Shown here one piece after another: positions 1-8,504 of a stretch of DNA of 64,000 nucleotides. A model generated the notes under the pieces. That model made no database searches. It saw only the letters and a program-made list of their open reading frames with translations, and was not told where the DNA came from. How positions within the stretch are numbered: the first letter of the stretch is position 1; every line of letters begins with the position of its first letter. Origin of the DNA: Panacagrimonas perspica (lineage in GTDB: Bacteria > Pseudomonadota > Gammaproteobacteria > Nevskiales > Nevskiaceae); assembly GCF_004364935.1 (NCBI RefSeq), contig NZ_SOBT01000008.1, positions 1,801,534 to 1,865,533 of the forward strand, given 5' to 3'. Position numbers and translations under genes: made by a program.

Positions 1-922
1 TCAGCTCGGGGACGACCTGGAACAGATCGCCGACGAGACCGAAATCGGCCACTTCGAAGATCGGCGCCTCGGCGTCCTTGTTGATTGCCACGATCGTGCG
101 GGCGTCCTTGATGCCGGCCAGATGCTGGATCGCACCCGAGATGCCGATGGCGATGTACAGCTCCGGCGCGATGATCTTGCCGGTCTGGCCCACCTGCATG
201 TCGTTGGGCACGTAGCCCGAGTCGACGGCGGCACGCGAAGCGCCCACGCCGGCGCGGAGCTTGTCCGCGAGGTCGTAGATGATCTTGAAGTTTTCGCTGC
301 TGGCCAGCGCACGGCCGCCCGAGACGACGCGGTTGGCCGACTGCAGTTCCGGACGATCCGACTTCTGCGCTTCGAGATTCACGAAGCGCGTGTGCGTGGG
401 AATCGTCGCGGACACGCTGGCCGATTCGACCGCCGCACTGCCGCCCTGCGCCGCAGCCTGGAACGAGGCCAGGCGCACGGTGCCGAGAATCAGCGGGCTG
501 GCCGGGGCTTCGACCGTGGTGATCGCGTTGCCGGCGTAGATCGGACGATCGAACGACGTCGGCGAATTGACGGCCATGATGTCGCTGACCTGCTGCACGT
601 CGAGCTTGGCGGCCACGCGCGGGGCGAGGTCCTTGCCGAACGTGGTGCCCGGGAACAGCACGTGGCTGTAGCCCTTCGCGAGTTCGACGATCTGCGGTGC
701 GAGCGCAGCGGCGAGCAGATGCTCGTTGGCGGCGTTGTTGACCGTCAGGACCTTGGTGACGCCGGCGATCTTGGCGGCCTCGGCGGCGACGGCAGCGCCG
801 TCGACGGCGAACACCGCGACGACGACTTCACCGCCGATGGCGACGGCAGCGGACACGGTCTTGGAAACAGCTGCGCTGAGCTTGCCGTCGGCGTGCTGCG
901 CAATGACGAGAACTTTGGACAT
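1..922 (-). CDS. etfA: Electron transfer flavoprotein subunit alpha (3' end outside window)
   Basis: Alpha subunit of the soluble FAD/AMP heterodimer that takes electrons from acyl-CoA and other dehydrogenases and passes them to ETF-quinone oxidoreductase. The frame reads [10 protein letters not shown] from the ATG at 922. The conserved C-terminal FAD domain is present, with [12 protein letters not shown] and the FAD loop [12 protein letters not shown] followed by [10 protein letters not shown]. The last visible residues, DLFQVVPEL, are where the family ends, so only a few codons are missing beyond base 1. It lies 29 bases downstream of etfB on the same strand, in the usual B-A order. Identification is secure. 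Confidence 0.96.
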   Translation of the reverse strand, partial: MSKVLVIAQHADGKLSAAVSKTVSAAVAIGGEVVVAVFAVDGAAVAAEAAKIAGVTKVLTVNNAANEHLLAAALAPQIVELAKGYSHVLFPGTTFGKDLAPRVAAKLDVQQVSDIMAVNSPTSFDRPIYAGNAITTVEAPASPLILGTVRLASFQAAAQGGSAAVESASVSATIPTHTRFVNLEAQKSDRPELQSANRVVSGGRALASSENFKIIYDLADKLRAGVGASRAAVDSGYVPNDMQVGQTGKIIAPELYIAIGISGAIQHLAGIKDARTIVAINKDAEAPIFEVADFGLVGDLFQVVPEL

Positions 923-951
923 GATTTCGAATTCCTGTTGAGAGCGGGCGC

Positions 952-1698
952 TTAGAGCAGGCCCTTGCCCTTGAGCGCGGCAACGAGTTCATCGACGGTC
1001 TTGACCACGATGCCCTTGGAGCGCTTCGGCGGCGCCGACGTCTTGGTGGTCTTCAGTCCGGCGCCCGGCGTGACGCCCAGCGACGAGAAGCTCTGCACGT
1101 CGATCGGCTTCTTCTTGGCCTTCATGATGTCCGGCAGCTTGAGATAGCGCGGCTCGTTGAGGCGAAGATCGGCGGTGATGACGGCCGGCAGATCCACTTC
1201 CAGCGTCTCGAGACCGGCGTCGACTTCGCGCGTCACGGTGGCCTTGTTGCCGTCGAGCTCGACCTTGGACGCGAACGTCGCCTGCGGCAGGTCGAGCAGC
1301 GAGGCGACCATCTGGCCGGTCTGGTTGGCGTCGTCGTCGATGGCCTGCTTGCCGGCGAAGAACACCTGCGCGCCTTCCTTCTTGAACGCGGCGGCCAGGG
1401 CCTTGGCGGCGGTCAGCGGCTGGATCTCGCCTTCTTCCTTGATGTGGATGGCGCGATCGGCACCGAAGGCGAGCGCGGAGCGCAGCGTCTCTTCGTTCTT
1501 CGCACCACCGACCGTGATCGCGATGATCTCGGTGATCTTGCCCTTTTCCTTCAGACGGACCGCTTCTTCCATCGCGATCTCGTCGAACGGATTCATCGAG
1601 TGCTTGACGCCCTCGGTCACGACACCGGATCCGTCCGGCTTGACCTGGATGCGGACGTTGTAATCGACCGCTCGCTTGACGCTGACAAGTGCTTTCAT
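952..1698 (-). CDS. etfB: Electron transfer flavoprotein subunit beta
   Basis: Beta subunit of ETF, binding structural AMP and forming the docking surface for dehydrogenases. 248 residues, the usual family length. It begins MKALVSVKRAVDYNVRI and carries the recognition-loop region (LPQATFASKVEL) and the ETF-beta signature region VDLPAVITADLRLNEPRY. It is followed by etfA and preceded by the ETF-QO gene, from which it is separated by a palindromic repeat (1710-1780). All three genes point the same way, giving a complete route from flavin dehydrogenases to ubiquinone. Confidence 0.96.
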   Translation of the reverse strand: MKALVSVKRAVDYNVRIQVKPDGSGVVTEGVKHSMNPFDEIAMEEAVRLKEKGKITEIIAITVGGAKNEETLRSALAFGADRAIHIKEEGEIQPLTAAKALAAAFKKEGAQVFFAGKQAIDDDANQTGQMVASLLDLPQATFASKVELDGNKATVTREVDAGLETLEVDLPAVITADLRLNEPRYLKLPDIMKAKKKPIDVQSFSSLGVTPGAGLKTTKTSAPPKRSKGIVVKTVDELVAALKGKGLL

Positions 1699-1709
1699 TG
1701 CTTCCCTCT

Positions 1710-1780
1710 GTAGGGTGCGCCCAAGCGCACCGTTTCTCTCTGTGTTCTCGTCGCGGAAAGGTGCGCGGAGCGCACCCTAC
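1710..1780. repeat. GTAG-type REP doublet (REPIN), GGTGCGC family
   Basis: Two inverted copies of GTAGGGTGCGC-N3/4-GCGCACC face each other, at 1710-1731 and 1760-1780, each able to form a hairpin. The right copy overlaps the end of the ETF-QO gene: the G of its last codon (ATG) plus the stop TAG make the GTAG head of the repeat. Short GTAG-headed hairpins in inverted pairs are the hallmark of REP/REPIN elements mobilised by RAYT transposases. Confidence 0.75.
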
Positions 1781-3435
1781 ATATTTGCGTAGTTGGGGCC
1801 GCCGGAGCCTTCGGGCGCCACCCAGGTGATGTTCTGAGCCGGATCCTTGATGTCGCAGGTCTTGCAGTGCACGCAGTTCTGCGCGTTGATCTGGAAGCGC
1901 TTGGCGTCGCCCTCGCCCACCACTTCGTACACACCCGCCGGGCAGTAACGCTGCGCCGGCTCGTCGTACAGCGGCAGGTTCTTCGCGATCGGAATGCTCG
2001 GGTCCGTCAGCTTGAGATGGACCGGCTGATCTTCCGCGTGATTGGTGCTGCTGATGAAGACCGACGACAGCTTGTCGAAGCTCAGCTTTCCGTCCGGCTT
2101 CGGGTACGCGATTTTCGGAGACTCCGACGCCTTCTTCAACGTCAGGTGGTCGGGCTTGAGATCGTGGACCGTCCACGGCGCCTTGCCGCGGAACCAGTTC
2201 TGTTCGATGTAATTGATGCCGCCACCGACGATGGCGCCGAACTTGTGCAGCCAGACGCCGAAATTGCGGCTCTCGTACAGCTCCTGCCACAGCCAGCTTT
2301 CCTTGAACTTCACCGGGAACGCGGCCAGTTCGTCGCCACCTTCCGAGCCGGCGAACAGCGCCTCGGCCGCGGCTTCGGCCGCGATCATGCCGGACTTCAT
2401 CGCGGTGTGGCTGCCCTTGATCTTGGCGAAGTTCATCGTGCCCAGATCGCAGCCGATCAGCGCGCCGCCAGGGAAGATGCTCTTGGGCAGCGAGTTGAAG
2501 CCGCCCTTGCAGATCGCGCGGGCGCCGTAGCTGATGCGCGTTCCGCCTTCGAGATACTGCTTGATCGTGGGGTGGTGCTTGAAGCGCTGGAATTCATCGA
2601 ACGGCGACAGGTGCGGGTTCGAGTACGACAGGTCGACGATCAGGCCGACGAGCACCTGGTTGTCCTCGAAGTGGTACAGGAACGAACCACCCGGGTTGGC
2701 GTTGTTCAGCGGCCATCCCGCACCGTGGACCACGAGGCCCGGCTTGTGCTTGGCCGGATCGATCGTCCAGATTTCCTTGAGGCCGATCGCGTAGTGCTGC
2801 GGGTCCGCCTTCTCGGCGAGGTTGTAGCGTTCGATCAGGCGCTTGCCCAGATGCCCGCGGCAGCCTTCGGCGAACAGCGTGTACTTGGCGCGCAGTTCCA
2901 TGCCGGGCGTGAAGTCGCCTTCGCGCGGCGTGCCGTCATGGCCGATGCCCATGTCGCCGACCTGGATGCCGCGCACGATGTTCTGATCGTCGATCAGCAC
3001 TTCCTGCGCCGCGAAGCCCGGGTAGATCTCCACGCCCAGGGCCTCGGCCTGCTGGCCCAGCCAGCGGCACAGGTTGCCCAGCGAGATGATGTAGTTGCCC
3101 TCGTTGTGCATCGTGGCCGGCACGAAGAGATTGGGCATCTTGACCGCGGACGTCTCGCTGAGGAAAAAGTAGACGTCGTCGCCAATGACGGGGACGTTCA
3201 GCGGAGCGCCCTTCTCTTTCCAGTCCGGAAAGAGTTCGGTCAGGGCGCGCGGCTCGAAGACGGCGCCGGAAAGGATGTGCGCGCCGATCTCGGAGCCTTT
3301 TTCCACCAGGCAGACGCTGATTTCCTTGCCCGTCTCGGCGGCTTTCTGCTTGAGACGGCACGCAGCAGCCAGGCCGGCGGGTCCACCGCCGACGATGACC
3401 ACGTCGTACTCCATTACGTCGCGTTCGATCTGCAT
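1777..3435 (-). CDS. Electron transfer flavoprotein-ubiquinone oxidoreductase
   Basis: Membrane-associated FAD/4Fe-4S enzyme that oxidises reduced ETF and reduces ubiquinone. 552 residues. The N-terminal dinucleotide fold is VVIVGGGPAGLAAACRLK. The C-terminal ferredoxin-like segment has the cluster cysteines at about C498 (CPAGVYEV) and C521, C524 and C527 (CVHCKTCDIKDP), and the protein ends GGPNYANM as family members do. The start at 3435 is the outermost ATG; an internal ATG at 3414 (MEYDVVIVGG) is an alternative because neither has a strong ribosome binding site. The stop codon lies inside a REP repeat. Upstream is an 18-bp dyad (3467-3484) that may be a regulator site. Confidence 0.95.
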   Translation of the reverse strand: MQIERDVMEYDVVIVGGGPAGLAAACRLKQKAAETGKEISVCLVEKGSEIGAHILSGAVFEPRALTELFPDWKEKGAPLNVPVIGDDVYFFLSETSAVKMPNLFVPATMHNEGNYIISLGNLCRWLGQQAEALGVEIYPGFAAQEVLIDDQNIVRGIQVGDMGIGHDGTPREGDFTPGMELRAKYTLFAEGCRGHLGKRLIERYNLAEKADPQHYAIGLKEIWTIDPAKHKPGLVVHGAGWPLNNANPGGSFLYHFEDNQVLVGLIVDLSYSNPHLSPFDEFQRFKHHPTIKQYLEGGTRISYGARAICKGGFNSLPKSIFPGGALIGCDLGTMNFAKIKGSHTAMKSGMIAAEAAAEALFAGSEGGDELAAFPVKFKESWLWQELYESRNFGVWLHKFGAIVGGGINYIEQNWFRGKAPWTVHDLKPDHLTLKKASESPKIAYPKPDGKLSFDKLSSVFISSTNHAEDQPVHLKLTDPSIPIAKNLPLYDEPAQRYCPAGVYEVVGEGDAKRFQINAQNCVHCKTCDIKDPAQNITWVAPEGSGGPNYANM

Positions 3436-3466
3436 CTTGGGCTTGCCTGGATGAGAATTGGATAAT

Positions 3467-3484
3467 TAGTATTGAACCATACTA
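3467..3484. promoter_or_regulatory. 18-bp dyad upstream of the ETF-QO gene
   Basis: Perfect inverted repeat TAGTAT-N6-ATACTA in an unusually AT-rich stretch 32 bases upstream of the ETF-QO start. Its size and symmetry fit a dimeric repressor site. No regulator gene is adjacent, and I do not recognise the motif. Confidence 0.35.
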
Positions 3485-3549
3485 CTTTGCGCAGCGCGTC
3501 ATTTTAATCCTCGCGAACGGCCGAAGCGACCGACCGCCGCGCCGATCGG

Positions 3550-4251
3550 CTACGTCGGTTCCGGCATTTCGCTGCGCAGCTTCGCCGAGTAGCGGGCCCG
3601 CTCCGCCAGAATCATGCTGACACTGCGCGCGCGCATCTCGGAAAGATCGCAGGGACCGTCGATCGACAGGTCGAGGTGCCGCAACAGCCCGTCGCCGAGT
3701 CGATAGATCCAGCCATGCACGCTCAGCTCCTGGCCGCGCGCCCAGGCGTCGAGCACCGCGGCGCTCGAGCACACGTTGAGCGCCTGCTCGAGGACGTTCA
3801 ATTCGCCGAGCAGCGATTCCTTGCGCCGGTCGGTGGGCTCGGCGTCGATCAGGTGCTGATGCAGGCCATGGACGTCGCGCACGTGACCGAGCCAGTAATC
3901 GACCACGCCCGAGGACCGCGAGCGGTCGAGCGCCGCATGCACGCCGCCGCAGCCGTAGTGGCCCACGACCATGATGTGCCGCACCTTGAGCCGGTCCACC
4001 GCGAACTGGATGACCGACTGGCAGTTGATGTCGGAGTGCGCGACCACGTTGGCCACGTTGCGGTGAACGAAGATCTCGCCCGGCAGCATGCCGATGATCT
4101 CGTTGGCCGGTACGCGCGAATCCGAGCACCCGATCCACAGGAAATCCGGCTTCTGCAGCTTCTCCAGCCGCTTGAAGAAATCGGGATCGCGCTCGCCCAT
4201 CTTCCGCGCCCAATCACGGTTGTTTTCCAGCAGTTTCTGCAGGTCTTCCAT
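3550..4251 (-). CDS. can: Beta-class carbonic anhydrase
   Basis: Zinc enzyme interconverting CO2 and bicarbonate in the cytoplasm. 233 residues from the ATG at 4251 (MEDLQKLLENNRDWARKM). The beta-class zinc ligands and catalytic dyad are visible: C42, D44 and R46 in GCSDSRVPAN, and H98 and C101 in VGHYGCGGV. These are the same positions as in the E. coli enzyme. The open frame extends further upstream, but that part lies over pgpA and is not coding. The gene starts two bases beyond the pgpA stop, so it is probably the last gene of the nusB-thiL-pgpA transcript. Confidence 0.95.
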   Translation of the reverse strand: MEDLQKLLENNRDWARKMGERDPDFFKRLEKLQKPDFLWIGCSDSRVPANEIIGMLPGEIFVHRNVANVVAHSDINCQSVIQFAVDRLKVRHIMVVGHYGCGGVHAALDRSRSSGVVDYWLGHVRDVHGLHQHLIDAEPTDRRKESLLGELNVLEQALNVCSSAAVLDAWARGQELSVHGWIYRLGDGLLRHLDLSIDGPCDLSEMRARSVSMILAERARYSAKLRSEMPEPT

Positions 4252-4253
4252 GC

Positions 4254-4772
4254 TCAGATCTGTCCTGCGCCCCAAAGTACGCCGGCCGCCGCCATGCCGG
4301 CCACCGCGTCGTCGATCATGATCCCCAGGCCGCCGTGAACGTGGCGGTCGAGCAGCCGGATCGGCCAGGGCTTGAGAATGTCGAACAACCGGAACAATGC
4401 GAAAGCAGCCAGCAGACCGATCGCCAGATGCCAGGTCGGCCCCTGCAGGCCGGGCAGCAGCGGAATGCAGGCGATCAGGAAGCCCACGATTTCGTCGAAT
4501 ACGAAGCCCGGGTAGTCGTGCACCTGCAGAAGACGCGAACTCGCCCCGCAGACCCAGCAGCCGAATACGAACAGCAGCGCCGTGACGGCGGTGTAGACCG
4601 GCCAGGGCAGCCAGAACAGCGCGAAGAAGAACGGGATGCCCACCAGCGTGCCGAACGTGCCGGGGGCCACGGGCGCGAGCCCCGCACCGAACCCGAACGC
4701 GATGAAATGCTCCGGTGTGCTCAGCACGAGGCGCGCCGGGGGCGGCGGAATGTCTCGTTTGCCTGGCTTCAC
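4254..4772 (-). CDS. pgpA: Phosphatidylglycerophosphatase A
   Basis: Inner-membrane lipid phosphatase converting phosphatidylglycerophosphate to phosphatidylglycerol. 172 residues with four hydrophobic segments. Family motifs are present: GFGAGLAPVAPGTFGTLVG near the N-terminus, FDEIVGF in the middle, and FRLFDILKPWPI with HGGLGIMIDD near the C-terminus. The start codon overlaps the thiL stop (ATGA at 4769-4772), so the two are translationally coupled, as in other gammaproteobacterial nusB-thiL-pgpA operons. Confidence 0.95.
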   Translation of the reverse strand: MKPGKRDIPPPPARLVLSTPEHFIAFGFGAGLAPVAPGTFGTLVGIPFFFALFWLPWPVYTAVTALLFVFGCWVCGASSRLLQVHDYPGFVFDEIVGFLIACIPLLPGLQGPTWHLAIGLLAAFALFRLFDILKPWPIRLLDRHVHGGLGIMIDDAVAGMAAAGVLWGAGQI

Positions 4773-5707
4773 TCGAAGTGCCGGTAACCGTGAGGCGGGA
4801 CCGCAATGGTAGCGCCTGAGGCGTCCACGAAGCGCAGTCCGGGCACAGGCGACAGGCAGCCGATGACGGTCAGCGGGACGTCGAGGCCGGCCCTGGCACC
4901 CGCGAGATGGCCGGGTGGCAGGCAGACGCAGAGCTCGTAGTCGTCCCCGCCCTGGACCTGCAGCGCCAGCCGGGACGTGTCGACGTCACCGACTCTCTGG
5001 AGGAACTCCGGCGACGCGGGGAGCTGCGAGGCGTCGATATCGGCACCCACCCCACTCGCACGAAGGATGTGGGACAGATCCCCCGCGAGGCCGTCGGACA
5101 GGTCGATGGCGGCGCTCGCCAGGCCTCGCAGCCGCAATCCGGCTGCAACGCGTGGCTCGGGGCGATCCAAACGTCCGCGCAACGACTCGCCGGCATTCGC
5201 CCCCAGCTTCAGCGCCAGTGCCGCATCCCCGAGCGTGCCGGTGACGCACACGAGGTCCCCCGCGCGTCCAAGATCCCGGCGTAGCGCCTTCGCGAAAGGC
5301 ACCTGCCCCATCGCGGTCACCGTGATGCTCGATGGCCCGCGCGTGGTATCGCCGCCTACCAGCGCGACGCGATGCCGATCGGCCAGATCACGCAGTCCTC
5401 GCACGAACTCGGCCAGCCAGCTCTCATCGGCCTTGCCGAGCGTGAGCGCCAGCGTGAACCAGCGCGGCTCGGCGCCCATCGCAGCCAGATCCGACAGATT
5501 CACCGCCAGCGATTTCCAGCCGATGTCGTAGGGCGCGGTGTCCAGCGGGAAGTGGCGACCCGCCACCAGTGTGTCGGTGGTGACGACCAGTTCCTGCCCC
5601 GCATCGAGCGTGAGCAAGGCAGCGTCGTCGCCGATGCCGATGCGCACACCCTCGGCCGACGACGTCAGCGCAGCGAAGTACCGCTGGATGAGCTGGAATT
5701 CGTCCAT
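4769..5707 (-). CDS. thiL: Thiamine-monophosphate kinase
   Basis: Phosphorylates thiamine monophosphate to thiamine diphosphate, the last step of cofactor synthesis. 312 residues from the ATG at 5707 (MDEFQLIQRYFA), with GGAG upstream. It shows the metal-binding motif GIGDDAALL (D27, D28), a kinase loop GGDTTRGPSSITVTAMG and the C-terminal ATP-grasp-like region GGDDYELCVCLPP. The frame is open far upstream, but that stretch overlaps nusB and is not coding. It sits 56 bases downstream of nusB. Confidence 0.94.
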   Translation of the reverse strand: MDEFQLIQRYFAALTSSAEGVRIGIGDDAALLTLDAGQELVVTTDTLVAGRHFPLDTAPYDIGWKSLAVNLSDLAAMGAEPRWFTLALTLGKADESWLAEFVRGLRDLADRHRVALVGGDTTRGPSSITVTAMGQVPFAKALRRDLGRAGDLVCVTGTLGDAALALKLGANAGESLRGRLDRPEPRVAAGLRLRGLASAAIDLSDGLAGDLSHILRASGVGADIDASQLPASPEFLQRVGDVDTSRLALQVQGGDDYELCVCLPPGHLAGARAGLDVPLTVIGCLSPVPGLRFVDASGATIAVPPHGYRHFE

Positions 5708-5763
5708 CCGGACTCCGCTGCGTCCTTCGAGAGGCCGGCACGATTGCGCCGGCAAGCCTGGTC

Positions 5764-6207
5764 TCAGCCGCCCATCTCGGCGCTGCGCGAACTGCGCGCG
5801 AGCTTGTCGAGCACACCGTTGACGAACTTGTAGCCGTCCTCGGCTCCGAACATCTTGGCGAGGTTGACCGACTCGTTGACCACGACCTTCCACGGCACTT
5901 CGGGCTTGCTCGCCATCTCGTAGGCGCCGAGCAGCAGGATCGCGTGTTCGACCGGATCCAGCTGATTCAGGGGACGATCGAGGTGCGGCACCAGCGACAT
6001 CGTGAGCGCCACCGCGTCGGCGACCGTCCCCTTGAGCAGTTCCTCGAAGTAGACGGGATCGGCGCGACCGAGTCCTTCTTCCTGATCGCGGAACTGCTTG
6101 AGCAGCGTCTCGGGCTGCGTCTCGTTGACCAGCCACTGGTACAGCGCCTGGACCGTCAGGCGGCGCGACAGCCCGCGCCGGCTGATCGGAGGCGCTTCAC
6201 CGGTCAC
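5764..6207 (-). CDS. nusB: Transcription antitermination factor NusB
   Basis: All-helical RNA-binding protein that works with NusE (S10) at boxA in rRNA antitermination. 147 residues, the normal length. Recognisable are the N-terminal RRLTVQALYQW helix and the C-terminal signature VVVNESVNLAKMFGAEDGYKFVNGVLDKLAR. It follows ribH with a 40-base gap and precedes thiL, the classical ribH-nusB-thiL arrangement, so it should be cotranscribed with the riboflavin genes. Confidence 0.95.
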   Translation of the reverse strand: MTGEAPPISRRGLSRRLTVQALYQWLVNETQPETLLKQFRDQEEGLGRADPVYFEELLKGTVADAVALTMSLVPHLDRPLNQLDPVEHAILLLGAYEMASKPEVPWKVVVNESVNLAKMFGAEDGYKFVNGVLDKLARSSRSAEMGG

Positions 6208-6247
6208 GAGGCGACCTCCGCAGGCACGCGAATCTCTCGTCCGTAGC

Positions 6248-6739
6248 TCACGAGGCCGCCGTGATCAGTCGGATCATGTCGAGCGCGGCACTCACGGCCT
6301 CGTACCCTTTGTTGTCGTCGCCGGGGCCGCAGCGCTCGGTCGCCTGCTGCGGTGTATTGACCGTGAGCACGCCGAACGCCACCGGCTTCCCCGCACGCAG
6401 TTGCACATCCATCAAGCCGCGAGCGCATTCGCCGGCGACGTATTCGAAGTGCGGCGTGTCGCCGCGGATCACCGCGCCCAGCGCGATGACCGCATCGAAC
6501 TTTCCGCCGGTGATCAACGCTTGCGCCGCCAGCGGCAGTTCGTAGGCGCCGGGCGCATGAAACTCGGCGATGTGCGCTTCGCGCACGCCCCAGACTTTCA
6601 GCGCGCGATGCGCACCCGCCAGCAGGGCGTCGATGATCTCGACGTTCCAGCGCGTGGCAAGAAGCGCGACACGCGTCGCGCTGAATTCACCCGCCGCGGG
6701 CGCGGCGGGAGCAGCAAATCCTGATTTGACGTCAGACAT
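6248..6739 (-). CDS. ribH: 6,7-dimethyl-8-ribityllumazine synthase
   Basis: Condenses 3,4-dihydroxy-2-butanone 4-phosphate with the ribitylaminopyrimidine to make lumazine, the penultimate riboflavin step. 163 residues with a slightly long alanine-rich N-terminus. Substrate-binding motifs FHAPGAYELP and GAVIRGDTPHFEYVA (catalytic His) are present, as is FGVLTVNTPQQATERCG. It starts 6 bases after ribB, in one operon with ribD-ribE-ribB. Confidence 0.96.
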   Translation of the reverse strand: MSDVKSGFAAPAAPAAGEFSATRVALLATRWNVEIIDALLAGAHRALKVWGVREAHIAEFHAPGAYELPLAAQALITGGKFDAVIALGAVIRGDTPHFEYVAGECARGLMDVQLRAGKPVAFGVLTVNTPQQATERCGPGDDNKGYEAVSAALDMIRLITAAS

Positions 6740-6745
6740 GAAGGC

Positions 6746-7903
6746 TCAATCGCAGGGAACGTATTCGACCACTTCGAGGCCGAAGCCGGAAATGCCGTGC
6801 AGACGCTTGGGCGCCGACAGCACGCGCATGCGGCGCACACCCAGATCGAAAAGAATCTGCGCGCCGATGCCGTAGGTGCGCAGCACCTTCGGATCCGACG
6901 GATTCTCTTCCTGGAAAACGGGCTGCGAGCGGTTGAGGTTGATGATCTGCTGCACCAGTTCGCGCGACGCTTCTGACTTGCGCAGCACGACGATCACACC
7001 TGCGCCCTCTTCCGCGACGCGTTTCATCGCGCGCTTGAGCGGCCAGCCGAAGTGCTCGGACTCGGCACCGATCATGTCGGCGAGCGTGTTCCGCAGATGC
7101 ACGCGCACGAGCGTGGGCTTGTTCGGATCGACCTGACCTTTCACCAGCGCGAGGTGCACGGTGCTGTCCACCGCGTCCTGATAGGTGAGCAGATGGAAGT
7201 CGCCGTACTCGGTGGTGATCTTGGTCTCGGCAACGCGCTCGATACTGTGTTCGTTGTCGAGGCGGTAGCGGATCAGGTCGGCGATCGTGCCGATCTTCAG
7301 TCCGTGCTCCGTCGCGAACTTCTGCAGATCGGGACGTCGCGCCATCGTGCCGTCCTCGTTGAGGATCTCGACGATGACCGACGCGGGCTCGAGGCCCGCG
7401 AGCCTCGCCAGATCACAGCCCGCCTCGGTGTGACCCGCGCGGGCCAGAACACCGCCCGGCTGCGCGCTCAGCGGAAAGATGTGGCCGGGCTGCACCAGGT
7501 CGGTGGGCCTCGCCTCGGGCTTCACCGCTGCGCGGATCGTGTGTGCACGATCGAACGCGGAGATGCCGGTGGTGACGCCCTCTGCGGCTTCGATCGAAAC
7601 CGTGAAGGCGGTTTTGTGCACGTCACCTTCCTGCGCGACCATCGGTGGGAGCCGCAGCTGGCGGCAGCGCTCGGCGGTCAGGGTCAGGCAGATCAGGCCA
7701 CGGCCGTAACGCGCCATGAAGTTGATGTCTTCGGGGCGAACCAGGCTCGCCGCCATGATCAGATCGCCTTCGTTCTCGCGATCTTCGTCGTCCATCATCA
7801 CCACCATCTTGCCGGCCTTGATGTCGGCGACGATGTCGGAGATGTAGTCGAGGCCCTTGCGGCCTTCCTCAGTGCTCTTGGAAATGCTGGTGACCTTGCT
7901 CAT
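6746..7903 (-). CDS. ribB: 3,4-dihydroxy-2-butanone-4-phosphate synthase with degenerate GTP cyclohydrolase II domain (RibBX type)
   Basis: The N-terminal half (about residues 1-220) is a RibB synthase, with the acidic metal loop MMDDEDRENEGDLIMAA and the region GRGLICLTL followed later by ARAGHTEAGCDLARLAGL. It makes the four-carbon precursor from ribulose 5-phosphate. The C-terminal half aligns with RibA but lacks the zinc-binding cysteines: where active enzymes have a SECLTGD...RCDCG type segment, this one has RNTLADMIGAESEHFGWPLK. The arginine/tyrosine loop is also changed. It should therefore not hydrolyse GTP, and a separate ribA is expected elsewhere. It overlaps ribE by four bases (ATGA). 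Confidence 0.92.
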   Translation of the reverse strand: MSKVTSISKSTEEGRKGLDYISDIVADIKAGKMVVMMDDEDRENEGDLIMAASLVRPEDINFMARYGRGLICLTLTAERCRQLRLPPMVAQEGDVHKTAFTVSIEAAEGVTTGISAFDRAHTIRAAVKPEARPTDLVQPGHIFPLSAQPGGVLARAGHTEAGCDLARLAGLEPASVIVEILNEDGTMARRPDLQKFATEHGLKIGTIADLIRYRLDNEHSIERVAETKITTEYGDFHLLTYQDAVDSTVHLALVKGQVDPNKPTLVRVHLRNTLADMIGAESEHFGWPLKRAMKRVAEEGAGVIVVLRKSEASRELVQQIINLNRSQPVFQEENPSDPKVLRTYGIGAQILFDLGVRRMRVLSAPKRLHGISGFGLEVVEYVPCD

Positions 7904-8502
7904 GGTGTCTCGCGTGCCTGCAGCAGGCGTTCGAGGTAGCGCGCGATGAGGTCGACCTCGAGGTTTACCGCATCGCCAGATTGAAGATCGCCCAGGGTCG
8001 TCTGACCCAGGGTGTGGGGGATGATGTTAACGCCAAAGCGCTGGGCCTCGACGTCATTCACCGTCAGGCTGATGCCGTCGATCGTGATGGAGCCCTTCCG
8101 CGCGATGTATTTGGCCAGATCGACCGGCACCTCGAACTGCATGCGCCACGACCGGGCTTCTTCGTATCGCTCGACCAGACGGCCGATGCCGTCCACGTGC
8201 CCCGACACCAGATGCCCGCCCAACGGCTTGTGCGGCGTCAGGGCCTTTTCGAGGTTCACGCGGCGCCCGGCGCTCCAATAGCCGCTGCTGGTTGCCTGCA
8301 GTGTCTCGACCGACAGATCGGCCGTGAAGCCCTTTTCGGTTTTTTCGCGAACGGTCAGGCAGATGCCGCTGACCGCAACGCTGTCGCCCAGTGCGACCCC
8401 GGCGAGATAGCCGTCATCCGATTCGATCAGCATGCGGACGTCCCCGCCACGCGGCTCGACCGCCACGATACGGCCCTGTGATTCGATGATGCCCGTGAAC
8501 AT
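7900..8502 (-). CDS. ribE: Riboflavin synthase alpha chain
   Basis: Dismutates two lumazines to riboflavin and the pyrimidine. 200 residues from the ATG at 8502 (MFTGIIESQGRI), the invariant N-terminus of the family. The two lumazine-binding repeats are visible: GDSVAVSGICLTV in the first half and GSITIDGISLTVND in the second, with GGHLVSGHVDGIG between them. The frame continues upstream, but that part overlaps ribD. Start and stop are packed against ribD and ribB. Confidence 0.95.
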   Translation of the reverse strand: MFTGIIESQGRIVAVEPRGGDVRMLIESDDGYLAGVALGDSVAVSGICLTVREKTEKGFTADLSVETLQATSSGYWSAGRRVNLEKALTPHKPLGGHLVSGHVDGIGRLVERYEEARSWRMQFEVPVDLAKYIARKGSITIDGISLTVNDVEAQRFGVNIIPHTLGQTTLGDLQSGDAVNLEVDLIARYLERLLQARETP

Positions 8503-8504
8503 GC

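Noticed and set aside
1867-3465. Plus-strand open frame of about 530 codons
   Set aside because: Mirror of the ETF-QO gene in another frame; the minus-strand protein has clear FAD and 4Fe-4S motifs.
6746-7903. Bifunctional RibBA with active GTP cyclohydrolase II
   Set aside because: Zinc-binding cysteines of the cyclohydrolase are absent.
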